From the NCBI RefSeq assembly GCF_049200465.1, contig NZ_CP120836.1:310001-374000 (forward strand): a DNA stretch of 64,000 bases. Reading direction: 5' to 3'. The notes under the pieces were generated by a model that did not search any database, had not been told where the DNA came from, and saw only the letters and a program-made list of their open reading frames with translations. The DNA is from Leptothermofonsia sp049200465. GTDB taxonomy: Bacteria; Cyanobacteriota; Cyanobacteriia; Leptolyngbyales; Leptolyngbyaceae. A program made the position numbers and the translations under genes. Of the stretch, positions 26,101 to 35,339 are shown one piece after another (the first letter of the stretch is position 1; every line of letters starts with the position of its first letter).

Positions 26101-26175
26101 GTTGCTGAAAAGCAGTATGAATCAAAACTTCGTTTCGATTCATACTGTACCTATTTCATAACCAAATTCAGCAAC
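26101..26175. repeat. intergenic repeat family C, copy 1
   Basis: 75 bases from GTTGCTGAA to TTCAGCAAC, with a near-perfect inner palindrome (AGTATGAATC-AAAAC-TTCG-TTTCGATTCATACT). Other copies at 33303-33376 and 41611-41684. The ends AATCGGTGTTGCTGAA are shared outside the element in copies 1 and 2. Confidence 0.88.
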
Positions 26176-26506
26176 GCTTCCTAATCCAAGTGGTTTTCCG
26201 AGATTCATTCATCTTAAGTTGAGCGAAATGGCGGAGAAGCCAAATTTGAACTCGACTTTGGAACAGGCTTGGGCTACTCATAACCATCATTAACCCAAAA
26301 AATTAAACAGAATTGCATTAAGTACAGTGTCGGAAAAACAGTTTGGGAAGATTCGTAACCCAATTTCTAGGAATCGTTTATTTGCTCGTCTTCATATTTG
26401 AGTCAATCAGACCTGGAAACCTTGGTAAGTTATGTCCTATATTCCTCTGATTCACGACCAGTGAGACGGATAGAGTAGTTGCAGTTATCCACGTTAGACC
26501 AAAGCT

Positions 26507-29500
26507 ATGAGACCTGAATATCTCAAAAGCTTGCGCGAGTGCTGTCACAGTGATGCAGCCTTCAAACAAATGTGGGAAATTCTTTTAATGGCTGAGGCGG
26601 AGCGTCAGCCATTAGAACTGGGTGCGCTCTGCCAATCACTGTTTGGAGCTCAAGTTGATAGCGTGGTCATTACAGAGCCGAATAGCCAGCAAACCTCTCT
26701 TTGTAAACTCATCCTTGAACGCACCTCAGATTTACTCAACACCAATGAGCAGTTTCGGCAGGAGAGCGTTAACCATCAGTGGGCAGAAAAAGCTTTGCAG
26801 GAGAGTGAGCAGCGATTTCGTTCTCTGATTGAGAATGCTACTGATATTATCGCCATCCTGGATGAAAAGGGCATTTTCCGTTATTGCAGCCCTTCGACTG
26901 AAAAGATTTTAGGTTACACCCCAGCGGAAGTGGTGGGACATTCTGCAGTTGAGTTTGTACATCCGACAGATGTCAACTCTATCCTTCACGTTCTGCAACG
27001 TGCAATTCGGCATCCAGGAGTCAGTCAGCCTGTGATTGAGTATCAAGTGCGGCACAAAAATGGCTCCTGGTGCTTCTTTGAAGCAGTCGCAACAAGCCTT
27101 TTAGAAGATGTGGCAATTCATGGGGTTGTGATTAACTGCCACGACATTACTAAGCGTAAACAGGCGGAAGAAGCACTACGCACCGCCAATCGTCAGATTG
27201 TTAATATTCTCGAAAGTATTACCGACGCCTTTATGTCGCTGGATAATCAATGGCGGTTTACTTACCTTAACCAGCGGGCTGCTCAGATGTTCCAGCGATC
27301 GCCCGCAGAGTTGCTGGGACAAACCCTGTGGGAAGCCTTTCCAGAAGCGGCTGGTTCCACTTTCGACCGAGAATATCATCGGGCTTTAGAGGAGCAGGTT
27401 CCCGTCACTTTTGAAGAATTCTATCCCCCGCTCAAAACCTGGTTTGAAGTTCGGGTTTTTCCCTCGGCGGATGGACTATCCATCTTCTTACTAGACGTTA
27501 CTGATCGCCGGGAAGCTCAGGCTGAACTGTTAGAGATGAGTACGGCTCTGGGCAATGCAGTAGAAGGGATTGCCCGATTGGATATTGGCGGACATTATAT
27601 TGCGTTGAACCGCGCTTACGCTATGTCCCTGGGCTATCAGCAGGAAGAGATGATTGGCATGTCCCTGCAACAAACTGTTCACCCTGATGATGTAGCCCTC
27701 TTGAAAGAAGCCCGGCAGGAAATGTTGATTGAGGGCAAATCCGAAGTTGAGGTGAGGGGGTTACGGAAGGACGGTTCCACCTTTCACATGGAGGTGGTCA
27801 TGGTTACGGCCTGTGATTGGCACGATCGCCTGATTGGGTACCACTGTTTCACAAAAGACATTACCGAGCGGAAACAGGCAGAGGAGGTACTCCGGCAACA
27901 GGCAGAGCGGGAGCGACTGATCGGGGTAATTGCCCAGCGCGTTCGTAACTCACTGAATCTGGAAGACATTCTCAACACGGCGGTGTCTGAAGTGCGGCAA
28001 TGCTTACGGGCAGAACGGGTTGTCATCTTTCGCATCGACTCGGAAGGAAACGGGCTGGCTACGGCAGAGTCCGTTGAAGCTGGTTGGCATTCTCTGATGG
28101 GGTTTAACCTGACAGAGGACTGGTTCAAGCAGTGTCAGGATGATTATCGGCAGGGCAAAAATCTGGTGATTGATGACACAGAACAAGTCTCCTCAGCCTG
28201 TCGAACTTACCTGGATGGGGCCCAAATTAAAGCGTTATTGGTTGTGCCCATTTTACACAGCAATCGGCTTTGGGGCATTTTGGGTGTTCACCAATGCTCT
28301 AAAGCACGGCGTTGGGAACCGATTGAAATCAGTCTGCTAGAGCAACTGGCCACCCAGGTGGCGATCGCCATTCAACAATCCGAACTTTACCGCCAGGTGC
28401 AACAACTCAACACCGAGCTAGAGGGTCTGGTTCAGGAACGAACTGCTCAACTCCAGCAGGCGCTTCAATTTGAAGCCATGCTGAAACGGATTACAGACTC
28501 GGTACGCGATAGCCTGGACGAAGACCAGATCCTGCAAACGGCTGTGCAAGAACTGGCATTTGTTCTGGACATTAGAGGCTGTAATGCTGCCCTATACGAC
28601 CTCGACCAGCGTACAGTCACTATACGCTATGAGTGCATTCGCTCTGATGTGCTAGCCTCTGCTATTGGTTCAGTATTTCAGATGGCTGAATTTTCTGAAA
28701 TTTACGACCCATTGTTGCAAGGCCAGTATTTACAGTTTTGTCGCATAGGTGAAAGTTCAGTACGCCAATTTCGGGCACCTTGTGTTGTTCTAGCCTGCCC
28801 GATTGTGGATAATCAGAATGTACTGGGTAATTTGTGGCTGTTTAAGCCTTCTGAGGAAATATTTAGCGATTTAGAAATTCGCATGGTGCAGCAGGTTGCC
28901 AATCAGTGTGCGATCGCCATTCGCCAGGCCCGTCTGTTCCAAACCGCTCAGGCCCAGGTAGCTACCCTGGAAGAACTAAACCGACTTAAAGATGATTTTC
29001 TGAGCACGGTTTCCCATGAGCTGCGCACGCCCATGTCTAACATGAAAATGGCGATTCACATGCTCAAGAACGTCAATACTTCAGACAAACGCGATCGCTA
29101 CCTCGAAATTTTACAGTCTGAATGCATTCGGGAAATTGAACTGATCAACGACTTATTGGATCTCCAGCGATTGGAAGCCTCATCCTATCCTGTTTCTTTG
29201 CAAACGATTGATTTGAAAGAGTTTTTACTCTCTATCCTGGCACCCTTTTACTCACGTGCTAACGAACGCCAGCAAATACTCAACACTCAACTAGCCAACA
29301 ATTTATCCAGCTTCGTCACAGACAGGGCTGCACTGGAGCGGATTCTAGCAGAACTTCTGAATAATGCCTGCAAATACACCCCACCCGGTGGCAAATTGTT
29401 AGTAGAGGTTAAGCACAGCGAAATGTCCTTTGACACCGTTCCTCAAATTTTGTTTTCCATCAGTAATGAGGCAGAGATTCCCGTCACAGAATTGCCTCGT

Positions 29501-29671
29501 ATCTTCGAAAAGTTTTACCGGGTCCCCAATGCAGACCCCTGGAAGCAGGGCGGCACCGGGCTTGGGCTGGCACTGGTACAGCGACTTGTCACTCAACTCG
29601 GAGGAACCATCCAGGTTGAAAGCGAGAATGGCTGGACTCGATTTACCGCAATTTTGCCCTCAATGAATTGA
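26507..29671 (+). CDS. multi-sensor histidine kinase (PAS x3, GAF x2)
   Basis: 1054 residues, no membrane segment, so a cytoplasmic kinase. Domains in order: short helical N-terminus (1-95), PAS1 (about 100-218, ending DITKRKQAEE), PAS2 (about 230-335), PAS3 (about 342-458, DITERKQAEE), GAF1 (about 470-630), coiled coil (630-655), GAF2 (about 655-812), HisKA with the phospho-acceptor in STVSHELRTP (His837) and HATPase with NNACKYTPP (N box) and GTGLGLALV (G2 box). GAF1 is of the phytochrome-related sort and has a Cys at 565, but the usual Cys-His pair is Cys-Arg, so bilin binding is unsure. There is no response regulator nearby; the partner must be elsewhere. Confidence 0.93.
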   Translation: MRPEYLKSLRECCHSDAAFKQMWEILLMAEAERQPLELGALCQSLFGAQVDSVVITEPNSQQTSLCKLILERTSDLLNTNEQFRQESVNHQWAEKALQESEQRFRSLIENATDIIAILDEKGIFRYCSPSTEKILGYTPAEVVGHSAVEFVHPTDVNSILHVLQRAIRHPGVSQPVIEYQVRHKNGSWCFFEAVATSLLEDVAIHGVVINCHDITKRKQAEEALRTANRQIVNILESITDAFMSLDNQWRFTYLNQRAAQMFQRSPAELLGQTLWEAFPEAAGSTFDREYHRALEEQVPVTFEEFYPPLKTWFEVRVFPSADGLSIFLLDVTDRREAQAELLEMSTALGNAVEGIARLDIGGHYIALNRAYAMSLGYQQEEMIGMSLQQTVHPDDVALLKEARQEMLIEGKSEVEVRGLRKDGSTFHMEVVMVTACDWHDRLIGYHCFTKDITERKQAEEVLRQQAERERLIGVIAQRVRNSLNLEDILNTAVSEVRQCLRAERVVIFRIDSEGNGLATAESVEAGWHSLMGFNLTEDWFKQCQDDYRQGKNLVIDDTEQVSSACRTYLDGAQIKALLVVPILHSNRLWGILGVHQCSKARRWEPIEISLLEQLATQVAIAIQQSELYRQVQQLNTELEGLVQERTAQLQQALQFEAMLKRITDSVRDSLDEDQILQTAVQELAFVLDIRGCNAALYDLDQRTVTIRYECIRSDVLASAIGSVFQMAEFSEIYDPLLQGQYLQFCRIGESSVRQFRAPCVVLACPIVDNQNVLGNLWLFKPSEEIFSDLEIRMVQQVANQCAIAIRQARLFQTAQAQVATLEELNRLKDDFLSTVSHELRTPMSNMKMAIHMLKNVNTSDKRDRYLEILQSECIREIELINDLLDLQRLEASSYPVSLQTIDLKEFLLSILAPFYSRANERQQILNTQLANNLSSFVTDRAALERILAELLNNACKYTPPGGKLLVEVKHSEMSFDTVPQILFSISNEAEIPVTELPRIFEKFYRVPNADPWKQGGTGLGLALVQRLVTQLGGTIQVESENGWTRFTAILPSMN

Positions 29672-29704
29672 TAGGTTTGCGAGTAACCGTTTTATATTAT
29701 AAAT

Positions 29705-29965
29705 TTATTCTTCAGCGAAATATATAGATAGCCGTATAGATAGCCGTCGCGCCCCAACCACTATCCATGCATACCAGCGGAGATGGTTGATCTCGTTCAA
29801 TACCTGATCGACCACCCAGGGCTCGGAACAATGAATTGCAAGAGTATTATTTTTATCTAAATGCAGAAAACACAAATTGAGCGTATTCCCAAAGAAGGAA
29901 CGTAACCGCTCCAGACGGTATTTTTCAAGTAAGAGCAAGTCGTTTGTGGTCAAATCTAGGGACAT
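29705..29965 (-). CDS. small conserved-looking protein, unknown
   Basis: 86 residues, starting MSLDLTTNDLLLLEKYRLERLRSF, with a GGAGA ribosome binding site. The central part alternates hydrophobic strands (LNLCFLHLD, TLAIHC) and a helix (PWVVDQVLNEINHLRW), ending WIVVGARRLSIRLSIYFAEE. The composition suits a small soluble alpha/beta protein. I do not recognise a family. Its C-terminal LSIR-LSI is produced by a 12-bp perfect tandem duplication (29724-29747) that adds four residues in frame. Confidence 0.6.
   Translation of the reverse strand: MSLDLTTNDLLLLEKYRLERLRSFFGNTLNLCFLHLDKNNTLAIHCSEPWVVDQVLNEINHLRWYAWIVVGARRLSIRLSIYFAEE
29724..29747. repeat. 12-bp tandem duplication at the end of a gene
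   Basis: ATAGATAGCCGT twice in a row (29724-29735, 29736-29747); in the gene on the minus strand it doubles the residues R-L-S-I. Confidence 0.95.
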
Positions 29966-30179
29966 TGGATAAATCTCCAGGCAACAATGTCCTGATTTAA
30001 CTCGACAGAAAGGATTCTCTTACATGGTAGTTCTTAGGATTTTTGGTGCAACCCCTGCCAACCTTCTGAGGGGATTTGCGGATCAATCATGGAGTTTAAT
30101 GGAGAGTTGGAGGCACTCAATGCCGCCGCAGGAGCTATCTGATAACCTGCTATAAGACTGTGAAGGAATGTAGACGGTT

Positions 30180-31163
30180 GTGAGCAAATCTCGTGTACTT
30201 TGTCTTGGTGAAATTCTGTATGATTTTCTGGCAGACCAACCAGGGCTGCCGCTGGAACAGGTAAAATCCTGGACTCCCTACCCAGGAGGCGCACCTGCCA
30301 ATGTTGCCTGTGGTCTGGCAAAGTTAGGCACAGCTACCGGGTTTATTGGCTGTGTGGGGGAGGATGAATTGGGAAACTCGCTGGTAGAGCTGTTGCAGGA
30401 TATTGGGGTAGATGGAACTGGGGTTCAGCGCCACCCTACAGCCCCGACACGGGTCGTTTATGTAGTGCGTTCCGAGGCGGGCGATCGCGCCTTCGCAGGA
30501 TTTGGTCAGTATGACACTTCCATCTTTGCCGACACCCATTTGCAAGCGAGTAAGCTGCCCGTTTCCCTGTTTGAGTCGGCTGAATTTTTAGTATTGGGCA
30601 CCCTGGAAATGGCTTACCCCGATAGCCGGGCTGCTATCCAACGAGCATTGGAACTGGCAGACCAGTACTACCTCAAGATTCTGCTGGATGTAAACTGGCG
30701 ACCAGTGTTCTGGAAAGATCCGGCGATCGCTCCAGCCGTGATCCATGACCTGATCAACCACACAGACTTTCTCAAGCTGTCTGAAGAGGAAGCCGAATGG
30801 CTATTTGAGACAACCGATCCATGTGTGATTGCCCATCGGGCTGGTAGCCTTGAGGGGGTGCTGGTTACCCGTGGAGAAAAGGGCTGTTCTTACTACCTGG
30901 GTGAAAATGAAGGTAAGCTTCCAGCCTTTACCGTTGAAGTAGAAGACACAACGGGTGCTGGTGATAGTTTCGTTGCAGGAATTTTGCATCAGTTCTGTCG
31001 GCGTGGGATTCAGAGCCTCCGCGATCCCAAAGTTGCCCATGAGGTGGTGATGTATGCCAGTGCCATGGGTGCCCTGACCGCAACCCGGCCGGGCGCGATC
31101 GCCGCCCAACCAACTGCTGCTGAAGTGGAAGCTTTTCTGTATCTCCAGCAGCAACCGGGCTAA
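30180..31163 (+). CDS. PfkB family carbohydrate kinase (fructokinase-like)
   Basis: 327 residues from GTG 30180. Ribokinase/PfkB fold: N-terminal LCLGEILYDFLAD, substrate loop YPGGAPANVACGLAKLG (about 35-51), GCVGEDELG, and the C-terminal signature DTTGAGDSFVAGIL (about 255-268) with the catalytic Asp. The GGAPANVA pattern and overall look fit fructokinase, which makes fructose 6-phosphate from fructose released by sucrose cleavage, but specificity for other sugars or nucleosides cannot be excluded. No sugar genes adjoin it. Confidence 0.9.
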   Translation: MSKSRVLCLGEILYDFLADQPGLPLEQVKSWTPYPGGAPANVACGLAKLGTATGFIGCVGEDELGNSLVELLQDIGVDGTGVQRHPTAPTRVVYVVRSEAGDRAFAGFGQYDTSIFADTHLQASKLPVSLFESAEFLVLGTLEMAYPDSRAAIQRALELADQYYLKILLDVNWRPVFWKDPAIAPAVIHDLINHTDFLKLSEEEAEWLFETTDPCVIAHRAGSLEGVLVTRGEKGCSYYLGENEGKLPAFTVEVEDTTGAGDSFVAGILHQFCRRGIQSLRDPKVAHEVVMYASAMGALTATRPGAIAAQPTAAEVEAFLYLQQQPG

Positions 31164-31211
31164 GGTTTTGTATCCCAGTAGCCAAATCCTAATGAGTTAG
31201 GTCCATCCTGT

Positions 31212-31691
31212 ATGCCAATCGAAATTGAGCGAAAGTTTTTGGTTAAGGGCGATCGTTGGCGTTCTCTGGCAACCGGGAGCCGTTACTGCCAAGGCTACAT
31301 CGTCACAGGGCCGAAAACGGTGAGAGTCCGGGTGGTTGGCAATCAAGGTTATTTGACCATCAAAGGGCCCTCTGTTGGGTTCAGCCGCTCAGAGTATGAA
31401 TACCCCATTCCCATCCAAGATGCCCTGGAAATGTTGCACAGCCTGTGCGAGCCTCCCTTGATTGAGAAAACACGTTATCGGATTGAAGTGGATGGGGTTA
31501 TTTGGGAAATTGATGAATTTGAAGGGGAAAATAAGGGACTGTTGCTGGCAGAGGTTGAGTTGACCAACGAAAACCAGACAATTACTCTACCCGATTGGAT
31601 AGGCAAAGAGGTTTCTGGTGATCCTCGCTACTACAACGCCAACCTAGCAAAGAATCCATTTAGTCAATGGAGAAAGGGGATTAAGGACTAG
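31212..31691 (+). CDS. CYTH domain protein (triphosphate tunnel metalloenzyme)
   Basis: 159 residues. The defining N-terminal EIERKF motif (residues 4-9, E-x-E-x-K type) is present, and the alternating basic and acidic strand residues expected of the tunnel follow: VRVRVVGNQGYLTIKGP, EYEYPIP, KTRYRIE, EIDEFEGENKGLLLAEVEL. Small bacterial members are mostly inorganic triphosphatases that bind a divalent metal; cyclase activity is rarer. It follows the PfkB gene by 48 bases and may be co-transcribed. Confidence 0.93.
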   Translation: MPIEIERKFLVKGDRWRSLATGSRYCQGYIVTGPKTVRVRVVGNQGYLTIKGPSVGFSRSEYEYPIPIQDALEMLHSLCEPPLIEKTRYRIEVDGVIWEIDEFEGENKGLLLAEVELTNENQTITLPDWIGKEVSGDPRYYNANLAKNPFSQWRKGIKD

Positions 31692-31905
31692 GGGCGGGGG
31701 GAGAAAGAGGAAAGAAGAAAGAGGCCAGGAACTGAAAGAAGTGGATGAGTGGGAGAGTAACCCCTCACCCCTCTCTAACAACTGTTCCACACCCCCCATC
31801 CCACACCTTACCTCCACAGGATATATCTGATGTAGGCGAGAATACCTTAGTAGACAGTTGAAATATCGTCCATTCGGGTGAAACGAGCCCTACCAAAACT
31901 ATACT

Positions 31906-31937
31906 CTAATGTCCATAAATGCTAATGTTCATAAATT
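31906..31937. repeat. 16-bp near-perfect tandem duplication
   Basis: CTAATGTCCATAAATG (31906-31921) followed by CTAATGTTCATAAATT (31922-31937). Confidence 0.9.
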
Positions 31938-31938
31938 T

Positions 31939-31971
31939 TATACAGCGATCTTATTTGGAGTGTGAGAAATA
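31939..31971. repeat. intergenic repeat family D, left half
   Basis: TATACAGCGATCTTATTTGG then AGTGTGAGAAATA, matching the left end of the full copy at 16681. The right half is missing, and repeat A copy 4 begins directly where it stops. Confidence 0.65.
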
Positions 31972-32080
31972 ACTATAACCACTAAGTCTAAAACGGGGTG
32001 CAAGGGTAGAACTCCTGGCTGGGGGTAAGCCCCGCCCCCTTTTAAGATCAATGTCCCAATCAACCTAGCGACAGCTATAG
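31972..32080 (-). repeat. intergenic repeat family A, copy 4
   Basis: Begins ACTATAACCACTAAGTCTAA and ends CAACCTAGCGACAGCTATAG, the reverse orientation. More diverged than copies 2, 3 and 5. Confidence 0.75.
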
Positions 32081-32132
32081 AAATGCAAAATTGTCGCTTG
32101 TAGCGTTTGACCGATTTGGAAACAGCTTCCCT

Positions 32133-32465
32133 ATGAACTCGCAGCTGGATTTAACGGACTTCAATCCGCAACGAATGAAGCGGCTAAAGACTCTGACAAG
32201 GCTGTTGGCGAAATCTGGTTTGTTTCAACAAGCTCCGGTTACGGTTGTTCATAACCTGAGCCACTACAAGAGTGGGCAAAACTACACCTTTGAGGCTTTC
32301 GGGGAAATTGGAAGAGGCTCAATTTGGGGTTACAGTAGCAAAATTCAGCCCGACGACCATTTAATTTTGCCTAATGACGGTGAAATTGTTCGGTATCGGG
32401 TAGAGGAAATTGAGCATCACGGTGATGGATATTACAAGCTCAAGGGAATACTGAATTCCAGATAA
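32133..32465 (+). CDS. small soluble protein, unknown
   Basis: 110 residues from ATG 32133 (MNSQLDLTDFNPQRMKRLKTL); the reading frame is open further up but that part lies in spacer. An N-terminal basic helix (RMKRLKTLTRLLAKSG) is followed by beta-rich sequence (VTVVHNL, NYTFEAFGEIGRGSIWGYSSKI, EIVRYRVEEIEHHGDGYYKLKGIL). No membrane segment or known motif. I do not recognise it. A strong terminator follows at 32490-32520. Confidence 0.65.
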   Translation: MNSQLDLTDFNPQRMKRLKTLTRLLAKSGLFQQAPVTVVHNLSHYKSGQNYTFEAFGEIGRGSIWGYSSKIQPDDHLILPNDGEIVRYRVEEIEHHGDGYYKLKGILNSR

Positions 32466-32489
32466 TCTAACTCCACTCTTAAACTGAGG

Positions 32490-32520
32490 GCCCCGGCAAT
32501 GCTTCCGGGGCTTTTATTTT
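32490..32520 (+). terminator. rho-independent terminator between convergent genes
   Basis: GCCCCGG (32490-32496), eight-base loop, CCGGGGC (32505-32511), then TTTTATTTT. It lies 24 bases after one stop and directly before the stop of the opposite gene. Confidence 0.88.
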
Positions 32521-33171
32521 CTAATCAGTCATTGCTTCCGGTTTTCGCTTACGCCATATTCCCAGTCCCAGTCCGATCAATCCTGGTAGCAGAGCGGGGG
32601 TAGGCACGACTGTTGTTGAAAGATTATCGACTTGAAAGAATTCGTCACCGATGTCTCCAAAGACCGCAACTTCTTCTCGAAACACCAGTTCTGAAAAAGA
32701 AGCGATTCCCACGATCCCTAGGAAACCAGTGCCAGGATCGCCGAGGCGATCGCGAAATGAAATAGTCTGAACACCAGAGCCATCAAAGTTTCCAGAAACT
32801 GTTAAGCCACTACCCGTTGTAGTATCAATCCAATCGGCAGCAAACCCGAACACTGGCTTTGGGAATACCCATCGAATCTCTCTGAAGTGGTCAGGGAAGT
32901 TACCACTCGTATCTACCCGCCCCAGGTAAGTTCCCCCTCCTATCTCATTGAGGATGGAGCCCCCCGATCCGGTGCTGGTAACTCCATTCGCAAATGTAAT
33001 CACCGGGGCATTGGCTACTGGTGCATCAAAGGTTTCGGTTGTGAAACGTCCAACAGCGGATTCCCAGGCTGTGCGATTGGTGAAGAAGGTGACCGCTTGA
33101 GCCGTTCCTGTAGTGGTAAGGGTAAGCAGAGCTGCGCCAGCGATCGCCATTGGAAGTATATTTGTGCTCAT
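32521..33171 (-). CDS. exported protein with PEP-CTERM-type (PTPA variant) sorting tail
   Basis: 216 residues from ATG 33169-33171, supported by AGAGGA just upstream. Signal peptide ILPMAIAGAALLTLTTTGTAQA (cleavage near residue 25). The body is a beta-rich lectin-like domain (FFTNRTAWESAVGRFTTETFD...EVAVFGDIGDEFFQVDNLSTT). The C-terminus has the tripartite sorting signal: VPTPALLPG, hydrophobic helix LIGLGLGIW, basic RKRK. Such proteins are cut and handled by exosortase and end up in the outer envelope or extracellular polymer. No exosortase gene is in this window. Confidence 0.9.
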   Translation of the reverse strand: MSTNILPMAIAGAALLTLTTTGTAQAVTFFTNRTAWESAVGRFTTETFDAPVANAPVITFANGVTSTGSGGSILNEIGGGTYLGRVDTSGNFPDHFREIRWVFPKPVFGFAADWIDTTTGSGLTVSGNFDGSGVQTISFRDRLGDPGTGFLGIVGIASFSELVFREEVAVFGDIGDEFFQVDNLSTTVVPTPALLPGLIGLGLGIWRKRKPEAMTD

Positions 33172-33302
33172 AGTTCCTCTCAACGTCGGGGGCTCACTTC
33201 CGGTATTTTGCCCGTAGTAGTACTGATACTATTCCCATTTAGAATGATTCCATCCGGCAATAATGGGCCGAACAACCGTATCTTTACTGAAGATTTACGG
33301 GC

Positions 33303-33376
33303 ATTGCTGAAAAGCAGTATGAATCGAAACGAAGTTTCGAGCATACAGCACCTATTTCATAGCCAAATTCAGCAAC
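33303..33376. repeat. intergenic repeat family C, copy 2
   Basis: From ATTGCTGAA to TTCAGCAAC, inner palindrome around GAATCGAAAC-GAAG-TTTCGAGC. Compared with copy 1 the inner loop is inverted (TTCG against CGAA). Confidence 0.88.
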
Positions 33377-33419
33377 ACCGATTTACGGATTGAAATAGAG
33401 TGGTGTGAAGTTGAAAGGC

Positions 33420-35339
33420 TCAATTTCTTCCAACAGGTAGCCAGATCCGGAAGGTACTTCCCTTGCCGGGGATTGATTGAAAGGAAATGGTGCCGCCATG
33501 AAGTTCAGCAAGGCGTTTTGTTAGCGCTAACCCCAGTCCTGTTCCTTCGTGTTTGCGGGTAAGAGAGGAGTCCACCTGCTGAAAGGGACGGAAAAGCAGA
33601 TGCCACCGCTCTTTGGGAATGCCGATTCCCGAATCGTTTACTTCTAGGCAGAGGTAGGGAGTGCTGGGAGTGACCGGACTGTGGTCAGGGCGCATGTCTT
33701 GTTCCAACCGGTAACCATAGTCGATCCGCCCCTTTAGTTGAACGTGTCCCTTTTCAGGTGTAAATTTTACGGCATTGGATAAAAGATTAATCACCATCTG
33801 GCGAACGCGCCGCTCATCCAGGGGCACCTGATCGAGATGAGGGTCGATTTCCATTGAAAGAGAAAGATGTTTTTTCTCGGCACCGGGTTGCACCATTTTC
33901 AGGCACTGCTCACACAATGCTTGAATAGAGACTGGCTGAAGGTTGAGTTCCATCTTGCCTGCCTCAATTTTGGCGATGTTGAGCAGGTCATCGATGATCT
34001 TCAAGAGATGAATGGAAGCATCATCCGCTCGCTGGAGAAACTCCAACTCCTCGTCTCGACTATCGCAGGAGCCATCTTTTACCAGACGCAGGCAACCAAT
34101 AATGGCATTGAGGGGGGTTCTTAATTCATGGGAGGTGGTTGCCAGAAACTCACTCTTGAGTTGATTAGCTGCCTGTGCTTCCTGCCATGCAGTTTCCAAT
34201 TCTTCAGCACGATCTTCCAACCGTTGCACCATGCTATCGAGGGCGGTGGCAAGTTGGTTGAGTTCGCGAATTTTGAAATTTTTCGGAGCGAGATCGGAGG
34301 GATGACGCTGGTAAATATGGAGGGCATAGTCTCCCAGTTTTTCAAGGGGGCGTGCCAGGTCGCGGGAAATGTAGATGGTGGCTAGCAGGTTAGCTGCAAC
34401 CAGCCCCAGGGTGAGGATGACCAACACCTGCTTTACTTCTTCCAGGCTGTAGAGGGCATTGTTGAGTGGGGCAACGGACAGCACTATCCAGGTGCGTTTT
34501 TCTTTCGCACTCATTGGGATCTGTACTGGGCTGTAGCCGACCAGCCATTCTTCTCCATTGGGTTCAAAGGAAAAGAGATGCTCAAAATTCTGCTCTCCGG
34601 CGATCGCATTAGTCAGAATCTGCTGGAGTACAGGTCCATCTTCTTCCTGATTAATACTGCGCCCAATGCGATCCTCTCTGGGGTGGGCAAGAATGGTTCC
34701 ATCCTGATCAAGAATTACAGTATAACCCGAAAGTGATCCCGGTTGGCTAATTTCCTGTCGGTGCAGGGCTACCTGAGCACTCAGGGCATAGCGAAGTTGC
34801 CCAAACGAGTCATACAGGGGTGCATTCAGTACCAGATCAAGCTGGCGCAGGGGAGTTGCAAGTTTTGCCAGAGTTTCTGGATTGACTGGCGAAATTCGCA
34901 CACTCGATTGCGGATCCAGAATTACTTGATTCTGATTGGGCCAGAGGCTATCCAGCCCTTGAGTAATGAATTGCTGACCACAGGTACTGGCTTCAAGCTG
35001 GCCGGTTTGCATATTGGTTAACTGAACACACTGCACGCCCTTAGGTAACCACCGAGCCATCCGATGAACAAATTCTTGAGTTTCCTGGGGTTGATCCAGT
35101 TGGTTTGAAAGTGCTTCACTGGCAGTGACCAGGTTTGATCGCAGCGCCTCCGTTAAATCTCGAATGGTTTCTCCTTTGCGAACGGCACTTTCTGTCAGGT
35201 TCTGGCGAGCGGTCTCCAAAAGCCCGGAACGCGCTTTGCGATATGCGACATATTCTCCAGCAATCAATACAGGAATGCTCAGCAGCAGAATTCGGGTAAA
35301 GAGAACACGACGAAAGGAAGACTGACGCGGCTTGGCCAT
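33420..35339 (-). CDS. membrane sensor histidine kinase (dCache, HAMP)
   Basis: 639 residues. Two membrane helices (about 13-33 and 303-325) enclose a periplasmic sensor domain of about 265 residues with the features of a double Cache fold (SGYTVILDQDGTILAHP, GEEWLVGYSPVQ). Then HAMP (326-378, ISRDLARPLEKLGD), coiled coil (378-398), HisKA with ATTSHELRTPLNAIIG (His404), and HATPase with NLLSNAVKFTP (N box), DSGIGIP (G1) and GTGLGLALTKRL (G2). Cache domains usually bind small ligands such as amino acids or carboxylates. No regulator gene adjoins it. A 21-bp tandem duplication lies upstream. Confidence 0.95.
   Translation of the reverse strand: MAKPRQSSFRRVLFTRILLLSIPVLIAGEYVAYRKARSGLLETARQNLTESAVRKGETIRDLTEALRSNLVTASEALSNQLDQPQETQEFVHRMARWLPKGVQCVQLTNMQTGQLEASTCGQQFITQGLDSLWPNQNQVILDPQSSVRISPVNPETLAKLATPLRQLDLVLNAPLYDSFGQLRYALSAQVALHRQEISQPGSLSGYTVILDQDGTILAHPREDRIGRSINQEEDGPVLQQILTNAIAGEQNFEHLFSFEPNGEEWLVGYSPVQIPMSAKEKRTWIVLSVAPLNNALYSLEEVKQVLVILTLGLVAANLLATIYISRDLARPLEKLGDYALHIYQRHPSDLAPKNFKIRELNQLATALDSMVQRLEDRAEELETAWQEAQAANQLKSEFLATTSHELRTPLNAIIGCLRLVKDGSCDSRDEELEFLQRADDASIHLLKIIDDLLNIAKIEAGKMELNLQPVSIQALCEQCLKMVQPGAEKKHLSLSMEIDPHLDQVPLDERRVRQMVINLLSNAVKFTPEKGHVQLKGRIDYGYRLEQDMRPDHSPVTPSTPYLCLEVNDSGIGIPKERWHLLFRPFQQVDSSLTRKHEGTGLGLALTKRLAELHGGTISFQSIPGKGSTFRIWLPVGRN

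Larger units (their letters stand above)
25939..26506. other. spacer with repeats B (partial) and C
   Basis: Carries a truncated repeat B (25939-26023), an 11-bp tandem duplication (TGAAGATTAAT type, about 25960-25982), and repeat C copy 1 (26101-26175). The remaining 330 bases precede the large sensor kinase and show no gene. Confidence 0.5.
31692..32132. other. spacer with nested repeats
   Basis: A GA-rich/CT-rich low-complexity tract (31690-31830), a 16-bp near-perfect tandem duplication (31906-31937), the left half of repeat D (31939-31971) and repeat A copy 4 (31972-32080). The frame of the next gene is open through the end of the element, but the start is at 32133. Confidence 0.55.
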
